Positions 48,340 through 60,164 of a DNA stretch of 64,000 nucleotides are shown piece by piece (positions within the stretch are counted from its first letter, which is position 1; each line of letters starts with the position of its first letter). This DNA is from Brassica napus. Lineage: Eukaryota > Streptophyta > Magnoliopsida > Brassicales > Brassicaceae. The stretch is taken from positions 45,040,681-45,104,680 of the forward strand of contig NC_063450.1 in NCBI RefSeq assembly GCF_020379485.1. Direction: 5' to 3'. A program made the translations under genes and the position numbers. The notes beneath the pieces are model-generated. The model did no database searches and was not told the DNA's origin. It was given only the letters and a program-made list of their open reading frames with translations.

Positions 48340-49721
48340 ACTAGGTAATAATCCGCGCTTTGCGCGGGATGTGATTATTAGTTTCGTTATTTTTAATAAA
48401 AACACCTTAAATCTGTTTAATCTGGATAGCGGTTCGGTTTTAAGTTATTTTTTGGTTTTTAATCTTCTAAAATATAACTATTATTTTAAATTAATATTTA
48501 TTTTGGTTATTCGGTTATAATGTTTGATTTTTTAGTTTTTTTGGTAAAAACCAAAAAATACTATTATTTGTTTATTTTCATGTTATGAATTTTAGATAGT
48601 CGTCATGTCGAAACAATGGTTTCATATCATAGTTTGTAAACGGATAATAGTTCAAGAAAAAGAAAAGAAAATTATTAAGACAAATCATTTCACTACAATT
48701 TGGTCGGTAGTAAAAGATTCATTAAGAAAAAAATATTTCAACTTAAAAAAAAATAGATATTTCAGTTGTGGTAAATACGTAGTTACAAGGTGCTCACATC
48801 AAGGTGCACATGTATGTGTATGTAAAAGTATATAGAAATAGTTTACAAATATATAAAGATATTGTTAATTAATATTAAATGACATTTTTGTTCTAAATAA
48901 TACATGAAAGATAAAAATTAAAAAGGCCTTGACATTAGTGAATTTTTTCATATAAAGAAAAATCAATTGTATCCGTAAATAGAGGTGGACACAGATAGAA
49001 TATCCAGATATTTGGAGGCATTCATGTCGATTCAATCTTTAGCCACCTGAATAGTCAGTGACTCTGTTATCCAAAATGATTTAGAATTTTAAAGAATATC
49101 TGATTTGATCCGTAAATAAAATAAAACTTGAAAATTTTAATAATAACATTTTATTACAAAAATAAAATATTATTTAACTTTTTAAATTTTAATACCTAAT
49201 ATAATAAATTTAATTCATAAAAATATTGTAAAACTTATATAAACTATAATATATATATATATATATGCATATAGCAGATCGAATTTGATATTTGTTCCTA
49301 AAAGTATTGGTATTTGTGATTTACTTTTTTTTCTATTGTATTTTAGTAATTGATTTGTTTCGTAGAGTTACGGATATCCATATTTTTTTTGTTCAAATCA
49401 AAACGGATAACGAATCGAATCAAAATATATAAATATTTTGCCCAACTTTATCCGTAAACAATAAAAATAATATATATATGTATATATAGTTTAGCTTTTG
49501 ATTCGTTATTTGTTTTGATTCGAACCGAAAAATCCAAAGTTTTATTGGAACCATGCATGTGAGTTTTATATTAAAAAATATAAATTATGTAGTGTGAACA
49601 CATTTATGAATATAGTATGAACGGGTTAGCATATTTATTATCAAATCATTGTGAAGCTGCCACGTGTCTATTATAATGTGAATGCATTTATTACAATACT
49701 TCTCCTTTAATATACAAGGGA
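48340..49721 (-). mobile_element. Non-autonomous Helitron with nested hAT MITE
   Basis: On the minus strand the element starts TCCCTTGTATATTAAAGGAG, preceded by A, very like the 5' end of the Helitron at 25917-28052. It ends with hairpin CCGCGCAAAGCGCGG, then ATTATTACCTAGT. The base after CTAGT is A, not the usual T. No Rep or helicase gene is present. A hAT MITE with its own target duplication lies inside (48980-49450). Confidence 0.7.
48980..49450. mobile_element. hAT MITE nested in a Helitron
   Basis: The termini TAGAGGTGGACA and TAAAGTTGGGCA (minus strand) are flanked by an exact 8-bp duplication TCCGTAAA (48972-48979 and 49451-49458). Subterminal GATATCC / GGATA repeats resemble those of the element at 52901-53578, so the two are related. 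Confidence 0.82.
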
Positions 49722-50008
49722 TTGTCCACTTTATGTTTAAAAAGCTGGTCCACATAGATTTATTGTTTCTTACCAATTAGAATTGGACATCTCTTTATAT
49801 ATTAAACTTTCATCTGCGTAACTTCGACTTGGAACTTGTTCGATATGTCGCATACAATATCTATTACAAGATAGATTTCAGTGTTTGTATCTCTTTTTTG
49901 ATAAAAATACATTTTGACAATCACACCGTCTGGTATTTGAAGTAATAATCTTTCGTTATGGTAAGCAGATAATTATCGTTGACAAATAAAACAAAGTAAC
50001 GAAGTGCA
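49722..50008. promoter_or_regulatory. Upstream region of the small At5g61360-like gene
   Basis: The likely promoter and leader lie here; TTTATATATT at 49794-49803 could serve as a TATA box about 250 nt before the first ATG. No further motif was recognised. Confidence 0.35.
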
Positions 50009-50053
50009 ATGAATCAACGAACGCAGACACAAGCTCGTCTCGTGCGACACAAA

Positions 50054-50731
50054 ATGGTGGAAGACGAGACCTAAACTGCCAAGAACATAACGACGATCTC
50101 GTTGTCTTCCCGCCGATCAACCACGAGAATCTCTACACCGATGGTTTCGACATAGAGCGAGAATCATCCTCCACTCCCTCATCTTCCTCGTCGTTTTCTT
50201 CTTCTTCGTTCGGTTCAGACGAACGTTACGAATTTGACCGGAAACCGCAGTGTCATCCGTTAGAAACCGACGGAAAATCTCCGCCGTCTGATTCAGGCGA
50301 GAAACCTCGGTGGATAACGTTCTTGAATTACTGCTCAGCACTCGAGGCTCGTATCATCCAACGTTGGTGGAAGCTCCTTCTCGCGCGAGTATTACCAAAG
50401 TTCCGTACAATGGCGTCGTGCCTCTGTTCCTTCTCGGAGACTCTCCGGTCGTTTTATCCAGTCATTGTCGTCGTAACATGGTGGTGGATGCGTAACCGAG
50501 CTCGCCGACGAGGAGAAACCGAAGCTCATCTTAGAGATACAATTAAAGAGAGAGACATGGTTTGTATTTACTACTCATACAAAGTGTTCGATGAAATGCA
50601 CAGTGGTTACATACTCTTGTTTCTAACAGTTTCTTTCCCTTTCTCTATTTTTACTGCAGGTAATAGCTAAGCTTTTGCATCAGATTGTTCAGATGAGCGA
50701 GTTACTTATAGAGAAGAAACATTCGAATTGA
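50054..50731 (+). CDS. Small plant-specific protein, start out of frame (At5g61360-like)
   Basis: A reading frame open from 49990 to 50559 continues across an intron (50560-50659) into 50660-50731, ending at KKHSN and TGA. The product has a Ser-rich acidic N-terminal half (SSSTPSSSSSFSSSSFGSDE), a basic, Trp-rich middle (WWKLLLARVL, a hydrophobic VIVVVTWWW stretch) and a short coiled C-terminus (IAKLLHQIVQMSELLIEKK). The nearest plausible starts, ATG 50009 and ATG 50054, are in another frame and meet TAA at 50072. The main frame has no ATG before about 50410. A one-base indel near 50070 would join ATG 50054 to the long frame. So it is either a frameshifted allele, a sequence error, or a gene with an unseen upstream exon. 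It converges on the PPR gene, 145 nt away. Function unknown. Confidence 0.6.
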
Positions 50732-50875
50732 TTAGTAGCTTAAAACTACAAGTTTGAATAATGAGAATCAACGAGACAAAGATCACACAGAGATTCTTGT
50801 CGTTAATGTAAAGAACAATAGAATCTAAAGTTCACTCATTGCTTCTGCATTGTTTTATCTTGTGATACACATACA

Positions 50876-52327
50876 TCATATGTTCTTCTTCGTCTTGCTC
50901 CTGCGTTTCGGTTTTGGTTTCACTTTCGGCTTGGCTCTATCCATCTTAGGACGAATCTTTAAGTTGAGTGCACGAGGATCCACCAATGCAGCCTCTTCTC
51001 TCTTCTTCATGGGTTTGAAAACCTCTGTGACTGAAGGATCAAGCAGCTCAACGGAGCAACTAAGCGTAACACCAAGTGACATTGCCTCTTCCCAGAGCTC
51101 CCTTCCTTTCTCAAAGTCTCCTCCTTTACATAGTTTTGGTATGAGCAGATCATAAACCTGACCATAACCACCCACAGAGCTTCTCTTCATCTTCTCAAAC
51201 AGCTGAAGCGCGAAATTCACCCGCTTGACACCACAAAGAACTCCAATCAGATCATAGTAGAATTTGCGTTCGGGTCTCAGCCCTCTCTCAATCATCTCAT
51301 CCACTGTTTGGTTGCCTTTACCAAACCTCCCTGTCAAATACAGAACCCTCACAACGAAGTAATAGCTAGCTGTGTCGGGTTCACACCCCGATCTCTTCAT
51401 CTGTTCAAGAATCTGGCAAGACTCTTTCACCCTCCTCGTCCTTCCCAAGCAAGAAAGCAGTGTGTTGTAACTAAGAGACGTAGGTTGGACTCTGTAAGAC
51501 CTCATCTCCAACATAATGTTCAAAGCCTCAGGGACAAGACCAGAAGGGTTTCGAGTAACGTTTCTTTCGCATAGGCAGGTAAGCATTGTGTTGTAGCAGA
51601 ACAAATCCGGAGCAATCCCTGCTGATTTCATATCTTGTATAACTCTTCTTGCCTCCTTCACGTTTCTTTGGACCGACCAACCGAATAAAAGACTCCTGTA
51701 CACAGACAACTCGTTACCGGATACTAAGTCCTTGTGATGATGCATAACTCCCAATGCTCTCTTCACATGTCCTTTTGAGCAGAGCGCGCTTATGATAGCC
51801 GTCACTGTGAAGCTATCTCGTGGGCAAGAGAACTTGTCCAAGATCTTGAAGATACCTATTGCATCTTCTTCTTTGCCAATCTTAACCAGAGTTTCAGCAA
51901 CGAGGCTAAACGTTTGCTTATCCATGGCCCGATTCTCCTTCCTGAGATCTGATAAGAGTATCTGAATAGCTGTGTAGTCCTTCTTCTCAGACAAAACTCT
52001 TAGGACATGGTTGAATTCCTTGTCCTGTAAACTGGAACCAAGGTGTTTACAAGACCAGGAGAAAAATCTCAAAAGCCTTCTCGGTGAAGTCTCGTTCTTG
52101 CAGGAGTCAATCACTTGGGTAACGAAGTTGGGTGATGGAGAAACCGAAACATTGTTCAAGTGTTCTTCAAGTTCATCAAGACCACCAATGTGGGAAGAAA
52201 CAATCCGAATAACTTCCTGCAACTCCGTCGATGCATGATCTACCAAGTGATGAGAGCATAAACAGCGTGTCAGTTTTGTAGTATTCGTTAGAAACGCAAA
52301 CCCGTTTGATCTGACTATCGAAATCAT
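50876..52327 (-). CDS. Pentatricopeptide repeat protein, P class, probably mitochondrial
   Basis: P-class PPR proteins bind organelle RNA and stabilise or process transcripts. The intronless 483-aa protein has a likely mitochondrial presequence (MISIVRSNGFAFLTNTTKLTRCL), then a pre-PPR region and about eight 35-residue repeats from about residue 110 to 420. Clear ones include SVYRSLLFGWSVQRNVKEAR, DLFCYNTMLTCLCERN, SLSYNTLLSCLGRTRRVKES and YYDLIGVLCGVKRVNFAL. No E, E+ or DYW editing domain follows. The C-terminus is very basic (RAKPKVKPKPKRRSKTKKNI), which may help bind nucleic acid. The position matches At5g61370. A later start would remove the presequence, so the first ATG is preferred. Confidence 0.9.
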   Translation of the reverse strand: MISIVRSNGFAFLTNTTKLTRCLCSHHLVDHASTELQEVIRIVSSHIGGLDELEEHLNNVSVSPSPNFVTQVIDSCKNETSPRRLLRFFSWSCKHLGSSLQDKEFNHVLRVLSEKKDYTAIQILLSDLRKENRAMDKQTFSLVAETLVKIGKEEDAIGIFKILDKFSCPRDSFTVTAIISALCSKGHVKRALGVMHHHKDLVSGNELSVYRSLLFGWSVQRNVKEARRVIQDMKSAGIAPDLFCYNTMLTCLCERNVTRNPSGLVPEALNIMLEMRSYRVQPTSLSYNTLLSCLGRTRRVKESCQILEQMKRSGCEPDTASYYFVVRVLYLTGRFGKGNQTVDEMIERGLRPERKFYYDLIGVLCGVKRVNFALQLFEKMKRSSVGGYGQVYDLLIPKLCKGGDFEKGRELWEEAMSLGVTLSCSVELLDPSVTEVFKPMKKREEAALVDPRALNLKIRPKMDRAKPKVKPKPKRRSKTKKNI

Positions 52328-52900
52328 CTTCTCTGAAGAATTTCATCAAACAGTTGGTCTGCACTTGCTTCTTCAAAGTTCTAGAGATAACTAATCATTG
52401 AAAGGGTTGTGAAAATGCTCCCCGAAGATACACGTTTCTCAGAGCTATCACAGCTTCGGTGTAAATTCTCCAAAGGAAACACGACAATCAGATTCTATTA
52501 CAAGACCAGACTTTTTGCAGAACACTAGCGACTGGCTGTAATACAAATAGACAGACAAGTCAAGTACAAGACCGTAATCAAACCGGAGTAAACCGAGAAT
52601 TGGGAGACGGTGGTTCCAGGGAAAATGCTAACCGGGTTGATTTCCCCGACAAGTGATAACTGATTTTTTTTGGTCGAACAAGTGATAACTGATGAAGTAC
52701 TATTTTCTTATGGAAAAAATTGAATTTCCCGATATCTTCTAGTTGTAAGCAACCATCTTATAACTTTCGACTAATTAAAATCATATGATTGGTCAATGGC
52801 CGATGGCGAAAACGTAATGAAAGTTGGACCGGTACGAGACGCGGCTTGCGGTGAATAAACTTGATATATGTTATGCTTTTCTATGCCGCATTGGTCCACT

Positions 52901-53578
52901 TAGGGGTGGCCACTTTACCCGATATCCGAAGTCGCGTCCGAATCCGATCCGAAAAACCCGAACCGAAATCCGAATCGAATTAGCAAAATATCCGATTGGA
53001 TATTGAATTAGGAGAGATTGGATATTCGAACCCGAACGGGTAATATCCAAACTCGAATAGATATCCGAAGATAACCGAACATATGTATAATTAACCTTAT
53101 ATTTTTAGTTTACATCTCTCATTTTATATAAAATATTTATATTGATACTACATATACTTTAAGTTCATATGATATACATACAATTACGGAGAAAATGATT
53201 TGCTACTCACTTAAAATGCATGTCAAACTTTTTATTTCAAAATTAACAAAAAGTTACATCCAAAATTTAAAAACAATAACCCAATTAATGTCTTTTTAGT
53301 TTTAAAATGTTATGTCCAAATCTATTAACCATTCAGTCTATTAAAAATAAAAAAATTAGTTAAGTGAAAGTTATATTTTTAAATACAAGAAATTTGAGAA
53401 ATGAAAAATTTAATATATTTTTTCAAAATCTGAATATCCGAACCAATCCGAAATAACCGAATCCGAACTAAAAATACCCGAACCCGGCCCGAAGTTCAAA
53501 AATACCCGAACGGGTTCTACACCTCTATACCGAAATATCCGATCTGAACCCGAACGGGTACCCGGACGTCCACCACTA
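52901..53578. mobile_element. hAT MITE with GATATCCGAA subterminal repeats
   Basis: The termini are TAGGGGTGGCCAC and TAGTGGTGGACG (minus strand). The flanks GGTCCACT (52893-52900) and GATCCACT (53579-53586) match at 7 of 8 positions. Both ends are filled with CCGAACCCGAA / CCGAAATATCCG repeats in inverted orientation. The centre is AT-rich and non-coding. It lies about 0.6 kb upstream of the PPR gene. Confidence 0.85.
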
Positions 53579-53586
53579 GATCCACT

Positions 53587-56500
53587 TGGGCGAAGCAGAT
53601 TCGCGTCTACATAGAGCCAGTTGGGAATACAAAATATTATTAGCACGTCGACTACTTACTATAAAAGTTTAGCCTACTTAAATTAACTATTTTTATGATC
53701 ATGACAGCTAAACAATTTGCTTCACCCAACCACTAATGGGATAACATATTTTTTTACCCTGACACTATGTTTTTTTTCGGGTTTTTGCACTAGATAACCA
53801 CAAAACAAATGTTATTTAGGTAAACAGACATGGAAACTGTATATTTTTTATTATGCCCATATATTTAGACTTAGGTGTTGCACTGACCAAACCGGTACTC
53901 CATCTTTACATGTCACGATTCTATATTTTCTCTGTTTGCTCTTCTAATTTTTTTTATATTATTATTGAAAGAATATATCTCATCTTCGCATAAATCCTTA
54001 TTTTTTCTCCATTAATGGACGAGTTTGAAGTTTGGAGATCCTGAGAATGTTCAACGATGATGATGAAGAAGGAAAAGATCTCTCTGATCTAAGAAATCCA
54101 GACTCGGATCCGTTTCTAGCACTGGAGGATGTCTAGTCACCGAGGGTGGAGGAAACTGCGACTGTCCGGTGTCTAGCCAGTGTTCGTGGTGACCTTCCCC
54201 ACCCGGATACCGATCAACGTGACGGAAGGGTTCTCGCCGGTCATGGCTTTCTCTACCATTATCTTGTTGTTAGCGAGCACGAGCCTTAATTACACATGAG
54301 AGAGGAATAAGCAAATTTAAATCACATTTCTATTTGATTTTGGAAATTTGGATCTAAAGTTCTAATCTTTAGTGTGAAAAAGGTAGAAGAATCATCATTA
54401 GTGATACAAGAAAGGAAGAACAGCAAGGTCTCTTTTGAAATCATCAGTTTCCCAAAATCATTATTGATACATGGCATATCCGGTACCAAATCCTTATATC
54501 CAGATATCTCGTTAGAGAACTATCGAATCCCATATATATATGTGGTTACACCATAACTTATCTGGTTATATTTGATTTCGTCTTTCGCACATAGAAATCT
54601 GAATTATTGTATCCGGATTAATTTTTTAATATTCGGTTAAACTCATACATACATATTAATTCATCTCTTATATTAACTCAACTCAACATGAATCTATATG
54701 GTATTATCCAATTATATGAGTTTTCTTGAGTTCAACCCTAAGGTGAATATGTATGTAGGTTCAACACCCAATTGTAATTTGTTATTCATATCTTTTTAAA
54801 AAAGAAAAAAATATAACAAATATCTAACAAGTTATATTATATTTTGAAAATAAAAAGGTAAAAATAAAAATAAAAAAATAATAGTAGTTGCAAAAACTTT
54901 TTTTTTAATATTTCTAACGTCGTCAGCAAAACACTAAACCCTAAATCCTAAATATTAAACCCTAAACCTTGTGGTAAATCCAAAGGTTTAGGGTTTAGAA
55001 TTAAGAGTTTAGTGTTTTTAAGATTTAGTGTTTAGTTTTTATGATTTAGGATTTAAGATTTATCTAAGGGTTTTGGATTTACCCAAGAGTTTAGGGTTTA
55101 CCCAAGGGTTTAAGGTTTATATTTAGGGTTTAGGGTTTATTTTTTTGGTGAAGGTGTTACGAATATTTTTAAAATCATTATTTTAGCAGCTACTACTATT
55201 TTTAATTTACCTATACTTTTTTATTTAAAAAACATAATATAACTTGTTGGATATTTATATACTCTTTGTTTTTTTTCAAGATATGAAATATGAAATAACA
55301 AAATACTATTGGTTGAAGAATCTACAGGTTAACCATAAGGGATGAACCCAAGACAAACTTTATATTATACATTCGGGATTATCTATGTATGTTTAGGGTA
55401 TAGTGATTACTAATTTTGATGTTGTTTCAGTATCTATGACTAGTTTATACTTTTTGATGACAATGTTCTCTAACTTAATATCATGGTTAATGATTTTTGG
55501 TCTAGGGCTTAAAATTTATCTGTTGTGACCTCTAATAGTTAGGGTTCGGATTTTCACCATGGTATACATATATATGGAAATCTCGTTAGAGATTTATAGA
55601 ATTTTATAAATATATCCGGTTACAAAGTAACTTATCCTGTTATATTCCTCATCTTGACTTTGTACATAGGGTTTAGAAACGAAGTTATCAACAGTTCAGA
55701 AACTAACGCTGTAAATTCAGAATATTTGCTTGGGCTATATTGTAAGATTGAAATGTTTGGGGCTTAATCAATAGGATATTTCTGCACATACTGAAAGTCT
55801 GAGTCTCTTTGTAAAAAACAGAAGTTCAGGGACCTTTTTTGCAAAAGTGGGAAATCACCATTGGAACTCCTCTTCACTTCGATCCTGACGGCAAAGCCTG
55901 AATCCGGTGAAGCCGGCCTCGAAGGAGCAAGACATGACGAAGAATGAAGCCCTAGGATTGGTCTTTCCACGCCGAAAAAGCTTGAATCACGGTGGTTAGA
56001 GCGACTGTCGCGGCTGAAGATCTCGATGAACACGACGAGGAAGACAGAGACGTCACAGAGGAATGCGGAAGTAGTCATGTCGTGGCGGAGAAGCCGGCAC
56101 AGAGCCGAGAACGAAGACGAAGTTTGTGGTTGTTCGCGGAAGTGGTCATGTCGTGAGACGACGGCCAGGCTCTGGTTTCAGTTGATGGCGGAAGAAGAAA
56201 CCGGCGACGGAATTGGCGAACAAGGACATGGAAGAGAAGGAAGTGGCTTGTGTTCGTCGATCAATTCCTTTTTAAATTATTATTTAGCTAACCGGTTTCA
56301 TATGTGGTGGAGTAGAGAACACATATATACTTAAGTTATTTTCTTTTTCAATCTGTTCACATCCTTTTCAACTTTTCATCAATCAAAAACAATAAGACAA
56401 TTCATAACCTGATAATTTGCCGGTTCCAAGTCGAGCTAGTAGGTCTATCTGATTGCTGTCGAGGACATAAATGTCAATGTGCTTTCTTCAATCTCCATGC

Positions 56501-57240
56501 TCGCAAATTAATAAAAAAAAATGCACACTTCCGCAAATTTCTCCTATAATTTGTATATTCACCTAATTGTGCTTTTTTTTTTTCTGTCAAGAATACATTT
56601 ATCAATATAAATCCACAAAATATGAGATACCCATATATATCATTGCATTAAACAAGTTTTCTAGGTTTGTCCAAAAAATAACACAAGTTTTCTAGTGTAC
56701 ACATTCCATCCATATTTTTGTTGGTCATGTAAACTATATGGCCTGGATTATGAAAATAACAAAATGGATGCAGCACCGTTTAAAAAAAATGATAATATTA
56801 GACTACGAATTTTGACTTAGTGTTTGAATATTTCGATTATTTAAAAAAAAAATGTTATACCATCTTGTAATTGCAAAACCTAACCCACACTACTTATGTG
56901 ATAGTCTCTTTTCTTAATTTCATTGAATAACAATGTCTAAATCATGCACATGTAGCATGATAGGAGTGCCATGCTTTAACTATTAAATGTGTTTAATTCA
57001 ACCATTCAATGTAGTCTGAAGAGTATATGTGATAAAATCATTTTGTATACATGTATTTTACATCGATCTTAACTGAAAAAAAATTGAAGTTCTGTTTTCT
57101 CTCCTATTTTTTGTTTTTGCGAATTGGATTATACGAAGCCGGCCGACAAAAAACAAAGACGAAATGGGAAAGCATCCTAATGTTTGGTATTTTGGTTTGA
57201 TCATAGATTTTCTCAAAATCTCTGTCAAATATAATTTTAT
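53587..57240. other. Repeat-rich intergenic region, no convincing gene
   Basis: Holds two ~100-bp diverged direct repeats (about 54500-54600 and 55575-55680, each with ATCTCGTTAGAGA and TTATC(T/C)(G/T)GTTATAT), a telomere-like patch between them, and GC-richer patches at 54040-54260 and 55850-56240 that may be decayed gene fragments. The 104-aa and 102-aa frames over 55764-56334 lie on opposite strands and resemble no family I know. Confidence 0.45.
54935..55140. repeat. Degenerate telomere-like repeats (TTTAGGG / CCCTAAA)
   Basis: Many CCCTAAA units occur near 54940-54975, then TTTAGGG-like units to 55140. The switch in orientation gives an inverted arrangement. Units are degenerate, so this is an old interstitial patch or a simple-sequence by-product, not a functional telomere. 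Confidence 0.55.
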
Positions 57241-57293
57241 AATAATTGATTTTGATATGGAGATGCATCTTATCTAGCCTGTATCCACCATTA

Positions 57294-57302
57294 AAAATAT
57301 CT
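57294..57302 (+). promoter_or_regulatory. Evening element in the TOC1 promoter
   Basis: AAAATATCT is the evening element, the site through which CCA1 and LHY repress TOC1 in Arabidopsis. It lies about 740 nt before the start codon, in the promoter if the leader starts near 57550. A related AAAATATCC lies at about 57418. Confidence 0.75.
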
Positions 57303-57434
57303 TATGATATTTTCCAGATAGTGACGTGGCCTTTTCTCTATCTCAACCAAACTATCCTCACCACTTTATTTCCTTTATTTTCTCTGCACTTTTTTCTTCC
57401 ACGTCATCTCCTTTTCCTAAAAATATCCCCGCGC

Positions 57435-57441
57435 GTCCCAC
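57435..57441 (+). promoter_or_regulatory. TCP-type motif in the TOC1 promoter
   Basis: GTCCCAC matches the class I TCP site described for the clock factor CHE on the CCA1 promoter. Its presence near TOC1 is suggestive only. Confidence 0.35.
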
Positions 57442-58033
57442 CAACGCGCACTGTCGGAGAAACTTCCAATCTCCGCCGTCCATTCTCATCAACGCCTTCA
57501 GATTACCATCGTCCATTTCCCCTTCTCAGCGTCTCATTATTTGACCTCTGATTGACAAAAACAAATATCTCTCTCTCTCGTGTTTTTCTCACTTCTTGTC
57601 GGAAGCTCTCTCTCCTCATCTCACCGCCGGCGTTACCCCCGGATCGCCGGTGATTTTGTTTGAGCTGCTATCGATTGTTGATTTCAACACTTTACCGGAG
57701 ATAAAGAGTTTGACTTTTTGTTCTTAGATTTAGCTTTTTTTATTTATTTTATTTTACGTTTCCATGGCTGTACGATTTGGTTTGGGGATAAAAAGAGTAA
57801 CTTTTGGTTTGTTGTTGTGAAATGAAGAGACTTTGAATAGACAGACAAATTAGGCGACTTTGTAGGGACACTGTACCGAAAACCTAAGTTCTGGTTTGGC
57901 CATGGAAGTATCATAGCACTTTCTCTTGTCTGGGTTTTATTTGTCTTAATCTTTTGTATAATCCTTTTTTAATGTTTTGTTAGTGGAAAATTAGTTTCTT
58001 TGATTAGATATTTTTGTGGGTTTATCTGTAATC

Positions 58034-60164
58034 ATGGATTTGAACGGAGAGTGTAAGGGAGGAGGAGGAGATGGGTTCATTGACAGAAGCAGAGTTAGGA
58101 TTCTGCTTTGTGACAATGATCCCAATAGCTTGGGAGAGGTTTTCACCCTCCTTTCACAGTGTTCTTATCAAGGTATGATTGCAGATGATGGATTTGCGTT
58201 TTTTTTTTTTTTAAACTCTTTGTGCAATGAGTATTGTGGATGGATGTTTTTGTAGTGACGTCAGTGAAATCAGCAAGGCAGGTGATTGATGCACTAAATG
58301 CAGAGGGGCCTGATATCGATATAATACTGGCGGAGATTGATCTCCCAATGGCCAAGGGTATGAAGATGCTGAGGTACATCACGCGTGACAAAGATCTTCG
58401 GAGAATCCCTGTCATCAGTAAGCTTTCTTCTTCTTTTTTTTTTAATGCACGATGGTTTGCTCTGTATGATAACTAATCTTATGATATTTTTTCAATTAAA
58501 GTGATGTCGAGGCAAGACGAGGTCCCTGTGGTGGTAAAGTGCTTGAAGCTAGGTGCAGCGGACTACCTTGTTAAGCCTCTTCGGACCAACGAGCTTCTCA
58601 ACTTGTGGACACACATGTGGAGAAGAAGACGCATGGTTTGTTTTTTCTTCTCTCTATGCGGTTAACTGTCATATTACTTTTATGTGATTGAGCGTGTGTG
58701 TTTGTTTTGGCAGCTAGGACTTGCTGAGAAGAATATGTTGAGCTATGAGTTTGATCTGGTGGGATCTGATCCAAGTGATCCAAACACAAACAGTACCAAC
58801 CTCTTCTCTGATGACACAGATGATATTAGGTCCACCAATCCACAAAGAGGAAGCCATCAGGAAAAGGAGGTGAGATAGTATTATGAAAGCTTACAACTCC
58901 TTTCAAAATAGGCAAATTAGCTAATTTTTTTTAGTTTGCGCTCAATGCTTTTGCTGGCAGTGGCCTGTTGCTACTGGTTCCGTTTGTGCCGGCGATGGTG
59001 CTGCTGATGGCACAGCCACGTCAACTCCTCCCGTTGCTGTCATAGAGCCTCCTTTGAATCATCTTCCTGACCCTCACAATGAGCCTACTAAAAGAAAAAC
59101 TAATCCAGGTGGTTGCTTCCCTTTGATGTAGCACTTTCTAATAACGAGTCTAGCTTCTAATATAGCCTACGGTTTTTGCAGCGCAATTTTCTTCAGTACC
59201 AAAGAAGAGTAGATTGAAGATTGGAGAGTCCTCCGCTTTCTTCACATATGTCAAGTCTACCGTCAATGGAAATAGCTCAGTACATCCAGGTATGGCGGAG
59301 AAGCTTCAAGTGGTGGCCAGTGAGGTTAACAACAACGGGAAGCAAACAAGAGGAGGTAGAGAGACTGAGAAAAAGAAAGCTCAAGGAGAGAACTCAGTGA
59401 ACGGCACGCTTGAGCGGTCACGCACGCTTCCAACACCAATGGAACTTCATGGTAGTAGGGGCTACCAAGAAGTTCCAAATTCCATTGAGCGGTCACGCAC
59501 GCTTCCACCACCAATGGAGCTTCAGGGTAATAGGAGCTGTTACCAAGAAGGAACTATGGATGATGCCCGGGTTGCTGCTGCTAAGGATTCATCTCAGTTC
59601 GCTGCGCAAAACGCCTATCCTTACTACATGCATGGGGTCATGAACCAAGTTATGATGCAATCAGCAGCCATGATGCCTCAGTATGGTCATCATCAACATC
59701 CTCATTGCCCACCTAATCATCTGAATGGCATGACAGGGTTTCCTTATTATCACCACCACCCCATGAACACATCGTTACAGAACGGTCATGTGCCTTTACA
59801 GAACGGTCAGATGCAAACTATGGTCCATCATCATCATTCTTGGCCACAGGTGGGAAACCACCCGTCTCCTAACGAGGTGAGAGTGACTAAACTCGACAGA
59901 AGAGAGGAAGCTTTGCTTAAATTTAGACGAAAGAGGAACCAAAGGTGTTTTGATAAGAAGATTAGGTATGTGAATAGGAAGCGCCTTGCTGAGAGGAGAC
60001 CGCGTGTTAAGGGTCAGTTTGTTAGGAAGATGAACGGTGTAAATGTTGACTTGAACGGGCAGCCTGAGCCTGACTCTGCTGACTATGATGACGAGGAAGA
60101 GGAGGATGAAGAAGAAGAGGAGAATCGGGACTCGTCTCCTCAGGATGATGCTCTTGGAACTTGA
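58034..60164 (+). CDS. TOC1: TOC1/PRR1, evening-phased circadian clock repressor
   Basis: TOC1 is a nuclear DNA-binding repressor of CCA1/LHY in the plant clock. Six exons (58034-58172, 58256-58417, 58502-58635, 58714-58869, 58961-59108, 59182-60164) sum to 1722 nt, 573 aa, against about 618 in Arabidopsis. Residues ~18-135 form the pseudo-receiver: [11 protein letters not shown], then [11 protein letters not shown], where the phospho-accepting Asp is Glu, and LVKPLR with the conserved Lys. A variable Ser/Asn- and His-rich middle follows (HHHHSWPQ). The CCT domain is at ~483-530 ([20 protein letters not shown], then [17 protein letters not shown]), which binds DNA. The tail is strongly acidic ([11 protein letters not shown]). 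All phases agree. The promoter has an evening element. The gene converges with RPE, whose end lies 0.8 kb away. Confidence 0.96.
59400..59530 (+). repeat. Internal duplication in TOC1 exon 6
   Basis: The coding segment GAGCGGTCACGCACGCTTCC followed by (A/C)CACCAATGGA(A/G)CTTCA occurs twice, at about 59412 and 59488, encoding ERSRTLP(T/P)PMEL twice about 25 residues apart. It is a recent tandem duplication in the variable linker. Confidence 0.85.

Noticed and set aside
52176..52376. Upstream start for the PPR gene in another frame
   Set aside because: It is out of frame with the PPR protein and lacks homology; the 52327 start gives a normal organelle presequence.
55764..56334. Two frames of about 100 aa on opposite strands
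   Set aside because: They overlap antisense, match no known family by eye, and show no splice or promoter context. They may be part of an unrecognised repeat.
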